Positions 1 to 12,272 of a DNA stretch of 64,000 nt are shown here, one piece after another. Within the stretch, counting starts at the first letter, position 1, and every line of letters begins with the position of its first letter. Both the position numbers and the translations under genes were made by a program. The DNA comes from Dermacentor variabilis (lineage: Eukaryota; Arthropoda; Arachnida; Ixodida; Ixodidae): contig NC_134572.1 of the NCBI RefSeq assembly GCF_050947875.1, positions 130,694,105-130,758,104 on the forward strand, given 5' to 3'. The notes beneath the pieces are model-generated. The model saw nothing but the letters and a program-made list of their open reading frames with translations, was not told where the DNA came from and did not search any database.

Positions 1-724
1 ACATTGAAACAGAGAAACAGAATGATCATATGCTCATATTCCTGATGAATGGTCTACGTTACCGCTACTTGTCCAATTGGCTGTTGCTGGTTTAATACAC
101 TATTTATTCGACGGAAACATTCTCTTTCAAAGCATGGGCCTTTCTTGCTGAATTATATCAGATAGTTCTGGTTAAATAGACTTTGTTTCCTGTAGTATAA
201 CAAAAGGGAGGGCGGATATACGTTTCACGTTGCTTTATCCCAGCAATATTTTAATAACTCGCAAACGAAACACCACGAAACGAAACAAGGAGATTAAAAA
301 TAGATTTCATCGCTTTATTTTAGTTCATCTTTCTTTACTGTTTTCAGTTCATTGCTCAATGTCACAGAAAGTTTTATTACAGCTGCTTATAGCATGAAAC
401 ATGGCACATAATCTGCACTTTCGTTCATCGGAGCGCACAAGCGCTGAAAATAGAAGCGAAGGATGTTTTTAGTTTTCTATACCCACCCTGCAACACAAGC
501 TTTTAGGATCCAGTTACACTTTAATTTTTCGCTTGCACCCTTTTCATCACCCCAATCTATTTCCGCAGGGAGCAGTACACACTATGAGAGGAGATGATCG
601 GACTATTTATTTGGTTTGGAAGGGCAATCAGTATCCGAAGTGTCAGTGTTTCGCTCAAGCGTGCTATCAGCGTCACTTTTTCTTACACTGCCAGAAGGCA
701 GCGCTCGCTGTTCACTAAGAAAGT
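1..724. other. AT-rich intergenic stretch
   Basis: I see no coding region, RNA gene or recognisable repeat here. The open frames are short, lack family motifs and are interrupted in all frames. Confidence 0.5.
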
Positions 725-965
725 TAAATTATGCGGTTATACATGCCAAAACCGCGATTTGATTGTGAGCCACGCCGTAGTGGGAGGCTCCGGAATAATT
801 CGGACCACCGGCGATTCTTTAACCTGCACCTAAATTTAAGTACATGCGCGTTTTCTCATTTCGCCCCCATCGAAATTCGGCCCCGGTGGCCTGGATTCGA
901 TGCCACTTCCTCATGCTCAGCAGCCCCAACACCATAGCCAGTACGCAATCACGGCAGGTGCGTAA
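725..965 (-). mobile_element. tRNA-derived SINE (tick type)
   Basis: Read on the minus strand, this begins with a tRNA-like head: an A-box-like stretch around 935-950 and a B-box-like GCATCGAATCC around 893-903. A conserved body follows, containing GGGGGCGAAATG, a TTAGGTGCA-like stretch and a GGTTTTGGCATGTA-like end running into TAATTTAA. The same body occurs at 23,457-23,702 and 47,793-48,045. Such elements are transcribed by RNA polymerase III and moved by partner LINEs. This copy is diverged. That the family is typical of ticks is from memory, not a search. Confidence 0.7.
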
Positions 966-2861
966 GAACGTCTGCACTAGCCACTCGAAAACATGGCGCC
1001 GGTCGAACGTACAGTAGAACAGGTAGAGAAAGTTCTGTATGAGCTATGCAACTTCCAGCAATATAATAATCATTTGCTTAGATAACGTTACCAGGAGCCT
1101 GCAGAGGAGACATGCATGCACCTTTTGATTGAGACTCTCTTGTTCTCGCAATAACCAGCTCAAAACTAAGAAGAAAAATATATAAACACTCAACTAAGTA
1201 CAGGCGAAGAAGTTTATTCCCTACATAAAGAATTCATTTGATTCACGACCTAGGTAGACATCTTATTTTCTCGAAAACATGCTTAGGTGACCCTAAACTA
1301 CCGCCATCAAAATTGGAGCTGCGTGCACACGTTCTATAACCACGTTAGCAGTCTGGTATGTCTTGCCAGGAAGTGAAGATGCTTGTCTGATGCACGGAAA
1401 AGGAACACAAAACAGCGTTTTCAAATATTCCAACCAGCTATGTATATTTGTGGAGGAAAGTAGCACCAAGGTAGACAAGCATGTGGGTGGATTCGAAGAA
1501 CAAACGCTAAACTCACACTATTTATTCACTGGCACAGGGGTCTGAATACGTAAGGTGTACATAGAACAAAGAAGCAGCGCTATCACAACGAAGGCATCCA
1601 GACGTGCATTCCTAGAAGTATATATAACCAGTCCTTTACATACAGGGTTTTCTGTTAACTTCATTGCTTCTTGAACTGTTTCCCGTTTGGAGTCTTGCAG
1701 AACAAATCGGAAGCATTCGTGTACAATCGGTTACCTTGGCAAGTGTATAAAAAGTCCACTATGCAAGAGTTTCGCTTTAGAAGTAGATCTTGTTGACACA
1801 AGACGCTGAAACACCCGGGGGTTATTTTGGGGGTGATCCTGTTTTCTTCTGTGCCGCAGCGTTTCACTTCTTTACACTTGGAATAGCTATCCCTTTTGAA
1901 TACTTAGCTGGAGGGGCACTATAACGCGCCGACGCTGCCTGTTTCTTTTTAAACTTCTTTTTTATCTCGTGCTTGGCGATATATTCAGAACAGCGGCGCC
2001 TATATGGTATTCTCCTTTATCGAAGAAAACAGCAAACGTTTGTTCTCTGCGCCCACCCCTTCTTCCGTTGCTTTCGGTAAATACCGATACGGGTGCTCCT
2101 ACACGCAATTGCAATTCCCACTACTTATGTCTGAAGCTTACGAGTTGCCAGAGATCTCATAAGAACCGTTTTGTGGAGGCTTTAGAAAATACTATTCATG
2201 TAAGGCATGAAAATATTGGCAACTATACTTCGCTTTAACGAGTGCCTTCATGGCGTGATTTGCATCACAATCTACTCGTGGCGATGTCACGACAACATCA
2301 ATATAATTAGGAAACATTTTAGAGGCCTGGCCATCACGCGAAGGCAGTGAATGTGGCCGCCATAACGTTAAGTTACAACCAATCTGCTTCTATTCCATTG
2401 CTTTTGTTAGCACGTCGACTCTGCTTAAACATTTTCCGGGCAACATCCCCTTTACGTGTTTGCCACATTGTCAACGATTGCAAACAAATCTTTGTCTTGC
2501 CTTCTCTACCCTCTACCTCCACACCCAAGAGCAGTGCGAGACGCTACTGTCCAGCTCCCGGCACACGGTAAAGATCATGCTGGTTGAGAGGGCGGTCGTA
2601 GCCAAGACGGCGCATGGTTTCCCGTGAAGAGGCAACCACTCCTCGAAATCAAGCTATATTCCGGCTCATTAAAGACGTATTTCCTCACTCTTTAACGACA
2701 CGTCCGAAAACTGCGAGAATTCCCCATCTCTAATTGACGTGTACGCACTGATGCTGCATATTTAGACCGAACCAAGCAAATACCTTTATGAAGGCGAAAT
2801 CATTGTTAGCTTACGAGGTGGGAAATCCGGCATAGTTGCCGCCGTTGTTTTACCCAACCAT
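966..2861. other. intergenic, nothing recognised
   Basis: About 1.9 kb of AT-rich sequence. All open frames are under 90 codons, with no motif or repeat structure that I can support. Confidence 0.4.
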
Positions 2862-3085
2862 GATCCAAAATGTCATCGAACCCTCGACGTTTGGTTGGTA
2901 TCAAGCTCAAGACCTCTATACAGATGTCGAACCCTCGACTTTTGGTTTTAATTAAGGCGAAGTTGCTTAAGGCCCAGTGAATCAAGGTAGCGTTGATTAA
3001 GGAACCCGAACCTACGACCTTTATTGGGAGTCTAACCGTTGAACTTTGTTGGGAGTCGAACCCATGACCTTGAGCTGTGGTATAA
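2862..3085. repeat. degenerate ~24-bp tandem repeat
   Basis: The stretch repeats variants of TTGGGAGTCGAACCC followed by ATGACCTT or TCGACTTTTGG, with inserted variants such as AATTAAGGCGAAGTTGC. Two adjacent copies near 3,030-3,075 are the clearest. Units are diverged and spacing is irregular. The GTCGAACCC core resembles a tRNA B box, so the array may have grown from a SINE head; that is only a guess. Confidence 0.5.
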
Positions 3086-3499
3086 AGTGCAAGCATCGTT
3101 CGATGGTCGCAATGCTTCCGTATTCATCCACGCAGGAACAATAAGTGCCCCTTGAGCTATTTCAGATTCTATGCTTTTGCTACCTTTGGTGTTCTGCGAC
3201 TGATCAAATTATTTTCAGGCCACGCCAGTTCTGCCTGTCGGTCACGCAACGTCACAATATGGCGGAAATTACCACGTCAAAGTAACGAATACTTGACGCT
3301 GAAGATGCATGACTGTGTGTCCGAACAAAACGGAGCTTTTTTGCATAGCTGGAGGTTTCCCCGTTCCAAGAGGAATAAACGATGGCTGCCCACCGATCAC
3401 TTCTGTGCTACCTACTCGAAGCTACCAAAGAAAAATTTCTTTGAGTGTAAGAACAAGTTTGCGTGGCCGTATAACGTTGCCATGAACTTACCACTTTCA

Positions 3500-3990
3500 T
3501 TTGAAAGAAAAGTGTGCTATCATTGAATCTTACCGGAGCTATCATGTGGGAAAGAAACTGGGAGGCTAAAGCAGAAGCTTGTGAACAAGTTAAGGAGCCC
3601 GCAAAGAGCGATGGAAGGAAAAATGTCAGGCTTAGCGTTAAGAAAGAGGAAGAGTGCCGTGTGGATCGGAGAGCAATGGGGGATAGCAGATGTTCTAGCT
3701 GACATTAGGAGAAAAAAGAATGGCGCTGCCAGTCTATGTAATACATAGTGTAGATAACTGGTTGACCATTACAGTTATAGAATAGGTGTCATGTCATGGG
3801 ATGTGCAGTCCAGGATGGCAGAAAATTAGGTGGGGTGAAGAAATTAGCAAACTTGCAGGCACAATTTGTAATCGGCTAGCGCAAGGCAGGGGTAATTGCA
3901 GAGGAGCCTTCGTCCTGCAGTGGACATAAAGATATGCTGATGTTGATTATGATGATGATGATGGTGTTGATAACATTGTCAAGCCCATTT
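3500..3990 (+). mobile_element. 5'-truncated LINE, 3' end with TGATGA tail
   Basis: The plus strand carries a broken C-terminal LINE frame: a Trp-Glu-Arg-rich stretch near 3,545, then a segment around 3,820-3,930 reading in pieces as GRKLGG..KLAGT...LAQGRGN and AFVLQWT with a stop. It ends in a GATGATGATGATGG tail at 3,945-3,966. I recall this ending, with the phrase CCTGCAGTGGACATAAA before an (ATG)n tail, from tick LINE copies. Stops and frame changes show it is dead. The clade is uncertain. Confidence 0.55.
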
Positions 3991-6059
3991 GGCACGTACA
4001 CAGCATCGGTCTGCCTAATATCATTCGCTGAACTACTACACGACGCCCGGCGACCCTGGAGCAGTGACTAGCGTACTCCATCAGACGTCATAAAGGCACT
4101 GCTGAAACACGTCAAACTTCTAGGCCTGTACTAGAACTCGGGCGAGTTGGGGCTAATTCAGGATTTGGAAAATAACAGCGCTAAACGGACCAGGACTTAG
4201 GCAAAGAAGAACACGACACGGACGACAAAGGCCTGTCTGACGAGTAGGCCTTTGTGGACTCGGCCTGGGCTTCCGTTTAAACAAAGTCGTTTTCTCAGGA
4301 CCGCTTCTGGTGGCATTCGTAATATTGTGTTGCACGCCACCACATACATTCGACAGACCACCGCAAGCCAGAGAACACCTGTCATAGCAGGCAAGGTTAC
4401 ACGCTTTGAAACCAACAAAATTGATGGCTTATATATGGTGAGAGCATTTGATTGGTCTCCTTGACACAATGTTTACGCAAATCTGACGTCAAGAGTTTGG
4501 AAGAAAATCAAAATGAAACAAATTTACTTTATAGCGCCCGATGTTCGCGCACTTATTGACGGTCCAGCTAACGCTTTCGAAGTGGTACTCTAGGATGTCT
4601 TCGGATGTTTTTCACGTGTGGTATTATTCGCTAATAATTACATGTATAACAACCTAAGTTTTCCTGTTGCTCCTATTGAACATTTGCTTCTTTTCCTACA
4701 GTAAAAGTGAGATGGCTAATAAGAAAACGCTTCCGTAAGCAAAACGCTTCGAAAATAAATGGAATTTTTGTAGCCTCCCTACGCACAAATATCCCGAGCA
4801 GTAATCGCTGATTTCTTCAACTAAGCTTATCAGAAGTACCCCGTGTTTGCTGCGGTACGTTTCCCCAATTATACAGGAGCACTTTCGCTACCACAAAGCC
4901 CAAAGACTTGCCCTTAACGGCTGCAAGCACAAAACCTTTATTCAATGGATCAGGCTTGTTAAGTCTTGCGTGCTTCTATTTTTATTGCCTGGACACCTAA
5001 TTCTTCGTGCATCAATTAAAGAAAAGAAATTATGAAAGATAGATAATGCTGTGACAAAGTATAAGAATAACGTAGGAATAGTACTTGGATTTTCTCGTAC
5101 AAAATATACCTACTCTACTGTACTTAATTTTCTCGCTCTTTTGTTACTTTATAAATCAATAGCAAGACATACGACCAGTAGCTACCATCTTGAGGTGATC
5201 TCCTTCCATACCCCGGACAAACCCAATTACGCTTGTATTCCCAGACCGAGGGCTTTCTCTTTCAGACGGTAACGAGAAGATGCACGGGAAATGCTGTGAC
5301 TTCGCTACTTTAGGTAAAAGCTGACGTTTTCGGACGCGACATTCGGCAGCCAAGAACTCACAAAGACCCACACGAATACACATACACAAACACACACGCA
5401 CATGCATATACAAAAAAGAGCGTGCGACAATAAACAGAAATGAGGGAAGGAGTTCCACGCTCGCGTCGTTGGATGAACTTACGATCTAAACTACCTACCA
5501 GCCAAGAAAGTGCCGGTGCTGGCACAGGAGGAAAGGCGGAAGAGGGCTAGCTGAAAAGGAATACTGGCTGTTGAAGGAAGTAACACAATGAAGAAAGTAC
5601 ACTCAGGAGATTCCCGGGGCAATCTGGGGCATGTCAGCTTGGCACTGTTGACATGCTTTGTGTGTAGCTTCTACCAGTGTCCTTCCATCTATTCGTTTTC
5701 AGTTCTTTTCTCCAGGGACGTTGCGCGATTTGGTTCCTGTTCAATAGAAACGGTTCCGACACCCGCGTTTTACTTATGTCCGAATACCGCGAGAATGCTA
5801 CATTGCCCGAATGTTCTTGTTTCTATTTTTTCGCTCTTTTCCTTTTAAGCAAAGCACTCCTCAGGAAGTACTTTCGTAAACATATTTTCACAAAAACCTA
5901 ATAACACTCCTGTCCCGTCAAAACATAACTAGCGCTTGGACACGTAGAAAATAAATCTAAAATATTTTCAGGAACTTATTAGTGGAAGAAACTATTCTGA
6001 GTGCTGAAAAAATAATGATTCTGTAGGCTACAGGGAAATCTTCTTTCCCAGGCCCTTGT
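3991..6059. other. intergenic, nothing recognised
   Basis: No supported gene. A short degenerate CA-rich stretch lies at 5,360-5,412. The largest open frames, about 100 codons near 5,156-5,458, are low in complexity and show no family motif. Confidence 0.4.
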
Positions 6060-6101
6060 CCTGGCCCGCATCTGTCGAACAAAATAGCTAACGCTCTGCT
6101 C

Positions 6102-7150
6102 ATGCCTATGCAGGTTTTGCATTGGGATGCTAGTTTTGCACCAGCGTGCTGCTTTGAACCAGCTTTCTTTCTGAAATATAGTCAGATCGACATGACAGCG
6201 AGCTATCTACTTGTGAATCGTCAAGCGCAGCGTGTGACGTCATCAACGGCGGACCTACTAAAGGAGCAGCGAGCCAACGATTTCTTCAAAGGGCATGGCA
6301 CGCATCTCTCAGACAACATGGTTCAGGCACTGCTTATGCCTATGTAGGTCGGCTGCTGCACAAATTTCATTTGTTTTAGAAGTAATGAACCATGTTTCTT
6401 AGCGATGGGCGTGTACTGGTGCCAGTGTTGTGTTATTTCGCTTCTGTTGTATAAGGACATTGAGGAAAACCCGAGGCCAACGAATTCTCAAATGCTGCAA
6501 GCAATTCTAGGCAATCAAGGTGCCTCAGATCGTAAAATAGATACCATTAAGGAATAAATCGCTGAATTTAACACCCGTACTGAAAGATTAAGCGGATATC
6601 TTACAATTTTCCAGGAAATTAACAAACGAAATGACACCCTAGAACGTATTGTGCCTCAACAAGCCGTAAAGCTCGCAGACTACGACAACTGAAGTCGGCG
6701 TAATAATCTTATGGTTTTTGGCGTTCATCAAACTGAAGGGACCTCAGTGATTGAGTTAAAGAAAGCCATAGTAGATAAACTCTTTAATGAAACACTTGGT
6801 GTGGAAGCTGAAACGATTAAAAAAATTCACCGCCTTGGCAAAGAAAAACCTGAAAGCACTAGGCCCATATTATAAAGTTTTATGATTATCGCGAGAAAGA
6901 AAGTGTTTTACAAAACTGTATGAAACTGAAAGGGACATCTATTACCGTTACTCATGACTATACCTGATCAACAGTAGAAATAAGGCGCAAGCTATGGAAA
7001 AGTTCAGCTTCAGAAAGGGCTAACGGTGCTAAGGTTAAGCTGGCGCATGATAAAATTAGAATAAATGGCGGCTTATATGGGTGAGATATTAACCAAGACA
7101 AACGATATTTGTGCCGGAGCCACAACGATAACAGAAAACAGGTGACCACC
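6102..7150 (+). pseudogene. LINE B ORF1 remnant with eroded 2A
   Basis: The frame opens at an ATG in the outer leader copy (6,102) and stays open for 78 codons to the inner leader ATG (6,336). A TAG then sits at 6,345, where the outer copy has CAG. The same frame continues through a hydrophobic, Cys-rich stretch to DIEENPRP at 6,456-6,479, a 2A motif whose essential Gly codon is now AGG. A coiled-coil-like stretch follows, then an L1-type ORF1 core with RRNNLMVFGV near 6,694 and IHRLGKEKPEST near 6,822. Several stops and frame changes break it. Such ORF1 proteins bind RNA as trimers; this one cannot be made. Confidence 0.7.
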
Positions 7151-7254
7151 GCCGGTGCTGCTGCCGTCGTCTTGAGCAGTACGCAGCAAAATCACATTTC
7201 GTATGACACGCTGCGAACACTAGAGTCGTCACCGCGGGCATAGCTCCGGCTTCT

Positions 7255-9965
7255 TTCATTGAATCTAAAAAGCATTGTAAATAAAAGAACCTAATTTAAC
7301 ATATTTTGCTTTCGAGAACCCCACCTGTGGAGGCCCTAATCGAAATGTGGCTGCACAATGGTGCGACCGATGACTGCGTCGTGGCGGAAGGCTGCAAGAT
7401 GTTTAGATCGGACAGGGACTCATGAGGTGGCGGGGTTGCTATAATTGCCAAAATTATATTGTGTCATCAGCAGTTGAAGGCAATGTTCCAGAATTAGTGT
7501 GGTATAAAGTAAACGTTTCAAACACTGTATACCTTGTTGGGGTCACGTACACACCATAGGCTACAGCAGCCGAGTTTCTGGACGAATTGGAGTTTTCTTT
7601 GTGGGCATGTGAATGGGAGAACCAGGCTTATAGTGACCGAAGACGTTAACATAGCAGATATATATTGGGATGTTTTACTGCCTGGTCACGTTGAGAATGA
7701 GTGTCGTGAAAAGCTGTTGGAAATAATCTTTACTCAGAACCTCAGGTCGATATCGGGCTTGGCGTTCCTATCAAATAAATTAGATGGTTATAAGATGTAT
7801 GTTGATGATGGTGATCACAAAAGGGTTTCTGTTACAATTTCATTAAGTGTGTCGAGAACTAGATTTTGTAAGACTGTACAGGTGATGGATTAGGCGAATG
7901 CAGATGACACTTCCATTCTTGACAAACTAGGGCAATTATTTGGCCGATTTCACCGTATATGCGAGCGAGAAATTATAGAAGAAATATGGCAGCGCTTCAA
8001 AGGTATAATCAAACACTGCCTTGCCGAATTTATTCCTAGTGGAGTGAAGAAATTAAAGAACCGTAATCCCTGGATAACGCGAGATATTGTTCATAAGAAT
8101 CGGAAATTAAACAGACTGCGTAAAGGAGAAACGAGGAAGGTTTAATGATACGAAATGCAGAGAGGTCGGCCTGAGGTACGTTCCTCTAGCCAGCTACTCT
8201 GCGTTGGGGGAACGGGAAGAGTGAAAGAAAGAGGGAACAAACAGGCGCATGATGTGTGACGATGATGAGGAAAGATGTAAACATATAGTAAGCTGCTTCG
8301 ACAACTTAAAGCCTACAGTGCAGGCCGATGCTCTTTAAAAAAATCAAGTATGCGTAAAAGAAAGTATGTTCAACGGAAATAGCAAGCGCACGAAGGAAAC
8401 TGAAGGATGCGCTGTTAGAATCTAAGCACAATTTGTTTAATCACAAGCTCGGCCCTTTCCTTAAAGATTCGCTTATAAAGTTTTGGCTTCGTATGGCTGA
8501 TGGGCGGGAAAAAATTATGGGACCGTCATGACATTCTGACCCAAAAGGCTGACATTGCCGACACGCTGAACTGTTTCTTTCAGTCAGTTTTCACGCGATG
8601 CGAAAGCGGCCAGAGATACGTGGGTACGGCATGCGACTTATCGGAATGGATTGGAGATATTATTATCAGCCAAGAAAGATTATTGGAACAACTTGTGTCT
8701 CTTCATTAAATAAGGGCGAGTGGGCCCGATTAAATAGCCCGCCCTTTTTTAAGCGTTATGCGGAGTGGTTATCACGCTAATTGAAAAATATTTTCCGAAA
8801 ATCCCTTTGACCTATTTCACTACCATGTGTCTGGAGAAAAGCTTTCATTATTGCTGTGTTTAAAAGTAGTAATCGATTATCTGCAAACAATTACAGACCG
8901 GTTTCACTTACATCCGTTTACTGAATAACATTATAGCACGACATAGCCAAGCAAATTGTCGCGTTTTTTGGAAAGCAAAAATTATTTTTATCCTTATCAG
9001 CATGTTTTGAGGAGCGGTGTTTCAAATGCAATGCAAATTATTGAAACGATTCATGACTTTGCGACAGCTTTGGACATCCCAGGACAACTTGATATCATAT
9101 GTATAGATTTTACTAAATCTTTCGATGCGGTACATCGCAATAAATTGATGATTAAACTCTGTCTTGCCGGGCTTAGTCAATCGGTGCTGGGTTGGAGGTG
9201 CACCTGAAGAACGGCGAACAATACGAGAAAATAGAAGAGGTCGTTGCTATTTCACTAGAAGTATTTTCGGCCAGTCCGTTAGGGCTCAGTTCTCGGGCGG
9301 CTATTATTTTTGATATATATTAATGATGTTGCAGAAATAGCAAAGCCTTTCGTAAAGGTCAAACTGTTTGCAGAGGATTGTTTAATTTACGCGTAAATAG
9401 CAAATTGAAATGATCAGCTGAAGGTTAACTAATATCTACAGACGTTAGACATGTGGTATCAAATTTGGGGAATGGAAATAAACGACTCAAACTCAACAAT
9501 TAACCACATTTCGAAAAACAAAATAGATAATTTCATTTGAATATGACATCGGAAATCACGCCTTGATGACAGCAGATACGTTCAAGTAAGTGGTTGTTAC
9601 AATTACGCGTAACTTAAAGTGGCATGCACACACTGAAATTGTGTGCTCCAGAGCATTCCGGATGCTATACTTTCTAAGGAAAAAAAACTAGCTGGCGCAA
9701 GTAGGGGCGTAAAAATTCTTTCTTTTAGGAAGTTTATAGCGCTGATACTTGAATATGCCGTGTTGTCTGGAGCCCTCATCAGAAATTATTGAAAAATAAG
9801 CTAGAAAGAATACAACGTCTTGCGATCCCTTTTATATGTTCAAAGTACCCTGGGAATGACTCAATTGCAACTACGTTAAGACTGCGATTTAGAATCGCTA
9901 AGCAAACGCAGGCTTAAAAGTGCGATTACGTTTTCTTTTTTCAATTGATGAAAGGCAATCTTGTT
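7255..9965 (+). pseudogene. LINE B ORF2 remnant (endonuclease + reverse transcriptase)
   Basis: Pieces of an ORF2 appear in changing frames. Endonuclease: GGGVAIIAK near 7,430, and a stretch around 7,625-7,670 corresponding to the GDFNxxxxxWD region but reading EDVNIADIYWD. Linker: GVKKLKNRNPWITRDIV near 8,045, and NCFFQSVFT near 8,567. Reverse transcriptase: NNYRPVSLTSVY near 8,885, then IDFTKSFDAVHRNKL near 9,100, and a decayed catalytic block near 9,370 (LFAEDCLIYA, where an active enzyme has ADD). Many stops make it non-functional. The order is that of CR1-group LINEs. Confidence 0.7.
8130..8340. mobile_element. probable nested SINE-like insertion in LINE B
   Basis: The LINE B ORF2 trace runs through HKNRKLNRLRKGE up to about 8,130 and resumes after about 8,340. 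Between them are about 200 bp unlike coding LINE sequence, including GAGAGGTCGGCCTGAGGTAC and a CTACTCTGCGTTGGGGGAA stretch that I recall as a dispersed tick repeat. The orientation and exact ends are unclear, and I see no clean target duplication. Confidence 0.4.
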
Positions 9966-10371
9966 ATTAACAAAAACTACTATTACGCTTGCCTAGGAAA
10001 CGAAGTGAGAGGGCGAATCATACGCGAGTGCTTCAACCTTATTTTGTTCGAACGAATGTGTTTCGGTATTCTTTTTTTTCTGATCTGCTCTGGTCAATAC
10101 AAAAGATGTTTTTGAATTCATGCATCTACATAATGTCCATTTATGCCGTTAATTCTGATGATTCGTTTGAGATTCAGCTATGGTTACTGTTATGTGCCTT
10201 GTTGTTTGGCCGCATTACTTATTTTATACATATGAGTATTAAGTGCGTTCGTATGTTTAAACTTCTGTACGCAAAATTTTCTGCCCTCCTGTGATGACCC
10301 TCAAGGAAGGATTAACAATATTTGTCAATAAATAAATAAATAAATAAATAAAAAATTAATAAATAAATTTA

Positions 10372-10589
10372 ATTTAATAATATTCTTGGGGACACTTGAT
10401 TAGATATTCGACCACCTCTCCCATGTAACTGCTACAGAAATTTTGAGAATTAACTACTAATACGTAACCATTGTTTGGCTAGGCTGTGATTCTGTTGTTT
10501 AGTTTTCATACTTGATTTTCCTAAGTTATGCGCATCTAATTATGGCCCCGTGGCAAAAGAATGATTAGGCTTTAGAAGACAATTTTCAA
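10372..10589. other. AT-rich flank of LINE B
   Basis: Short AT-rich spacer, nothing recognised. Confidence 0.4.
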
Positions 10590-10930
10590 ATCTCTCGCCC
10601 CATCCGACCCCTTCAATGCAGTCGTGCAGATAGAGCCTGAACGCCCGGCACAAGTGCACCTCGGCGGAGCAGAGCGGACGAAAGCGAACAAGAGCTGCCG
10701 CAATAGCGCCTGAGATGTTGCCTGACGGAAGAGTGGGTAGCCCAGACGCCATGTCATCCTCGCTGTCATTCTCGCAGGCATGTGTTATGGGCGCGTTCTT
10801 TGTGCAGGCAAGCCATCGCTTGCATTCTGGCTGCGCCTCGGTAAGGCACAATGGAAACGAACCAGGTGTCTCAAAGCGCTCGCTTGCCCGCGAGGTGTTT
10901 ATAACTGGAAGGATGCTCAGCAGCGTTGGA
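10590..10930 (+). repeat. dispersed repeat family R, copy 1
   Basis: This stretch matches 44,080-44,680 in the same orientation. Shared landmarks are a CTGC(C/T)GCAATA(A/G)CGC block, GACGCC(C/A)ATGTCA, CGTTCTTTGT, CGCCTCGG and the closing CTTGCCCGCGAGG followed by TTCATAACTCGAAG in one copy and TTTATAACTGGAAG in the other. The two copies differ at many sites, so the family is old. No protein or tRNA promoter was seen, so the class is unknown. Confidence 0.55.
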
Positions 10931-10964
10931 TTGGACCCCCCCCCCCCCATTTGGGCACTATAAA

Positions 10965-11285
10965 AATTCACAAGTTAGCCCACATCCAAATTTCAGTTGG
11001 CCCATCACCAAATTTCAACTTGGCTCACCCCCACACATAGGTTGGCACACCTTAAATTTCAAGTTGACCCAACCCCAAACAGAAGTTGACTCTCCCCCAA
11101 ATTTTACGTTGCCCCACCCTTAAAGTTAACTTGGCCCATCCCTTGTCCTGATTTCAAGTTGGTCCACCCCCTACTTGATTTGTACCACCCCCTAACTTAA
11201 GTTGGCCCACACCCAAATTGCAGTTGGCCCAACTCCAAATTTCAAGTTGACCCATCCCCAAAGTTTAGTTGGCGCACCCACGCTA
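10965..11285. repeat. ~20-bp minisatellite
   Basis: About 15 imperfect head-to-tail units of the form AAGTTGGCCCACCCCCAAAT (with TTC or similar) fill this stretch. A run of 13 C at 10,936-10,948 lies just before it. Units vary by substitutions and by 1-4 bp in length. The open frames across it simply translate the repeat. Confidence 0.8.
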
Positions 11286-11539
11286 TATAAGCATCGCCAT
11301 GCACTCTCTAAGGAGCCCTATGTACTATGGGGATGCTGGCCGCATGCCTGCGCCGCTGACTCGCCATCATCATCATCATCGGGGCCTGGCTCATGCTCCC
11401 GTGCCACGTGCACCCAGCCTCGGGCCGGATCGCGAGGAACGGCGACCAGGAAGCGGTCCAGTTGGTCTAAGGATTCGGGCAGCAAAGATAGTTTCTTGAA
11501 TGGCTTTTGCACTCTGTGTCGTCTCTGAGATCTTCAGCC

Positions 11540-12190
11540 GGCCACTGGCTCTGAGCCCACAATGTATATATGAGTATTCTCTTTTTATATAATTTTTATT
11601 CTGATAGCAATTATATGGACACTGCAGGCGCATTTTTGCCGTCACCGTCGGCGTCGCTGTCGCCGTGAGGTTCCGTATGAGTGAAAGCCTTTGAGGGTGA
11701 GCCGGCGAACGCGGTTCAATCTCGCGCGTGCGAGCGACGAACGTGGCCCGGATGCGTTCCCTCTCCTGTCGCGCGCATGGCATGAGGGTCAGGCGAGGTA
11801 GGAGGAGTGTTATTCTGCGGCGGCTGCTAGTGCACCCCGATGTCCTCCTGGGCCGCCGCTCCGTACAGAGTGAAAACAACCGCGGCGTCTACTACGGCGT
11901 TGGCCACGCGACACTTTTGGCAGACGCCGTAGGGACGCGTTGCCGCTGCTCGTGTGTGTTGAAAGCGGTCTGTGACGTGGCTAAATTGCACCCCCGCGGG
12001 CCTCATCTTCAAAACGATCTGCGATGTTTGCAGAGTGCGCGTAGTGCCGGTAGCTTCGTATGCGCTGTGCTATCAACGTTTCGTACGCATTGAAGCGACA
12101 GATGCACGGAGGTCAATTGGCTCGCGGCTGCTGCAGCGATTCCTAACTCCATCGTTTTCACAAGCAGTTTTCGCTGTCATCGAGTGATGT
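11540..12190 (+). repeat. GC-rich dispersed repeat
   Basis: Sharply GC-rich sequence in an AT-rich region. It starts with CTGATAGCAATTATATGGAC at 11,601-11,620 and includes CCGTCACCGTCGGCGTCGC and GGCGGCTGCTAGTGCACC, ending near CATCGAGTGATGTGCGTTG. I recall the phrase order as a repeat found many times in metastriate tick genomes; that is memory and should be checked. The frame at 11,728-12,093 (121 codons) shows no domain and is unlikely to be a gene. Confidence 0.5.
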
Positions 12191-12272
12191 GCGTTGATGT
12201 TTACCTGTACTCACACGACACCGTGCAGGTTAATTTTGTTAAGGCACCTTGACAGGTTAGTTGGTTTGAATC

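Larger units (their letters stand above)
6060..10371 (+). mobile_element. LINE B: decayed CR1-group non-LTR retrotransposon
   Basis: This is a nearly full-length but dead LINE. In order it holds a duplicated leader (6,068-6,121 and 6,300-6,354), an ORF1 remnant with an eroded 2A motif, an endonuclease/reverse transcriptase ORF2 remnant and a 3' end with an (AAAT)n tail at 10,327-10,371. Just before the tail the CCCTCAAGGAAGG stretch resembles the 3' stem of CR1-type elements. Stops occur about every 20-100 codons, so the insertion is old. It carries a nested repeat at 8,130-8,340. LINE A is a distant relative with the same layout. Confidence 0.8.

Noticed and set aside
3152..3526. A 124-codon frame with a Cys, SWRFPRSKRNKRWL and CATY, resembling a THAP zinc finger.
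   Set aside because: It starts at TTG, the CX2-4C and CX2H pairs are not in order, and the frame runs into a LINE end. Coincidence is more likely.
10715..12093. Open frames of 60-162 codons through the minisatellite and GC-rich repeat.
   Set aside because: They translate repeat sequence (Pro/His-rich or Arg-rich) and carry no domain.
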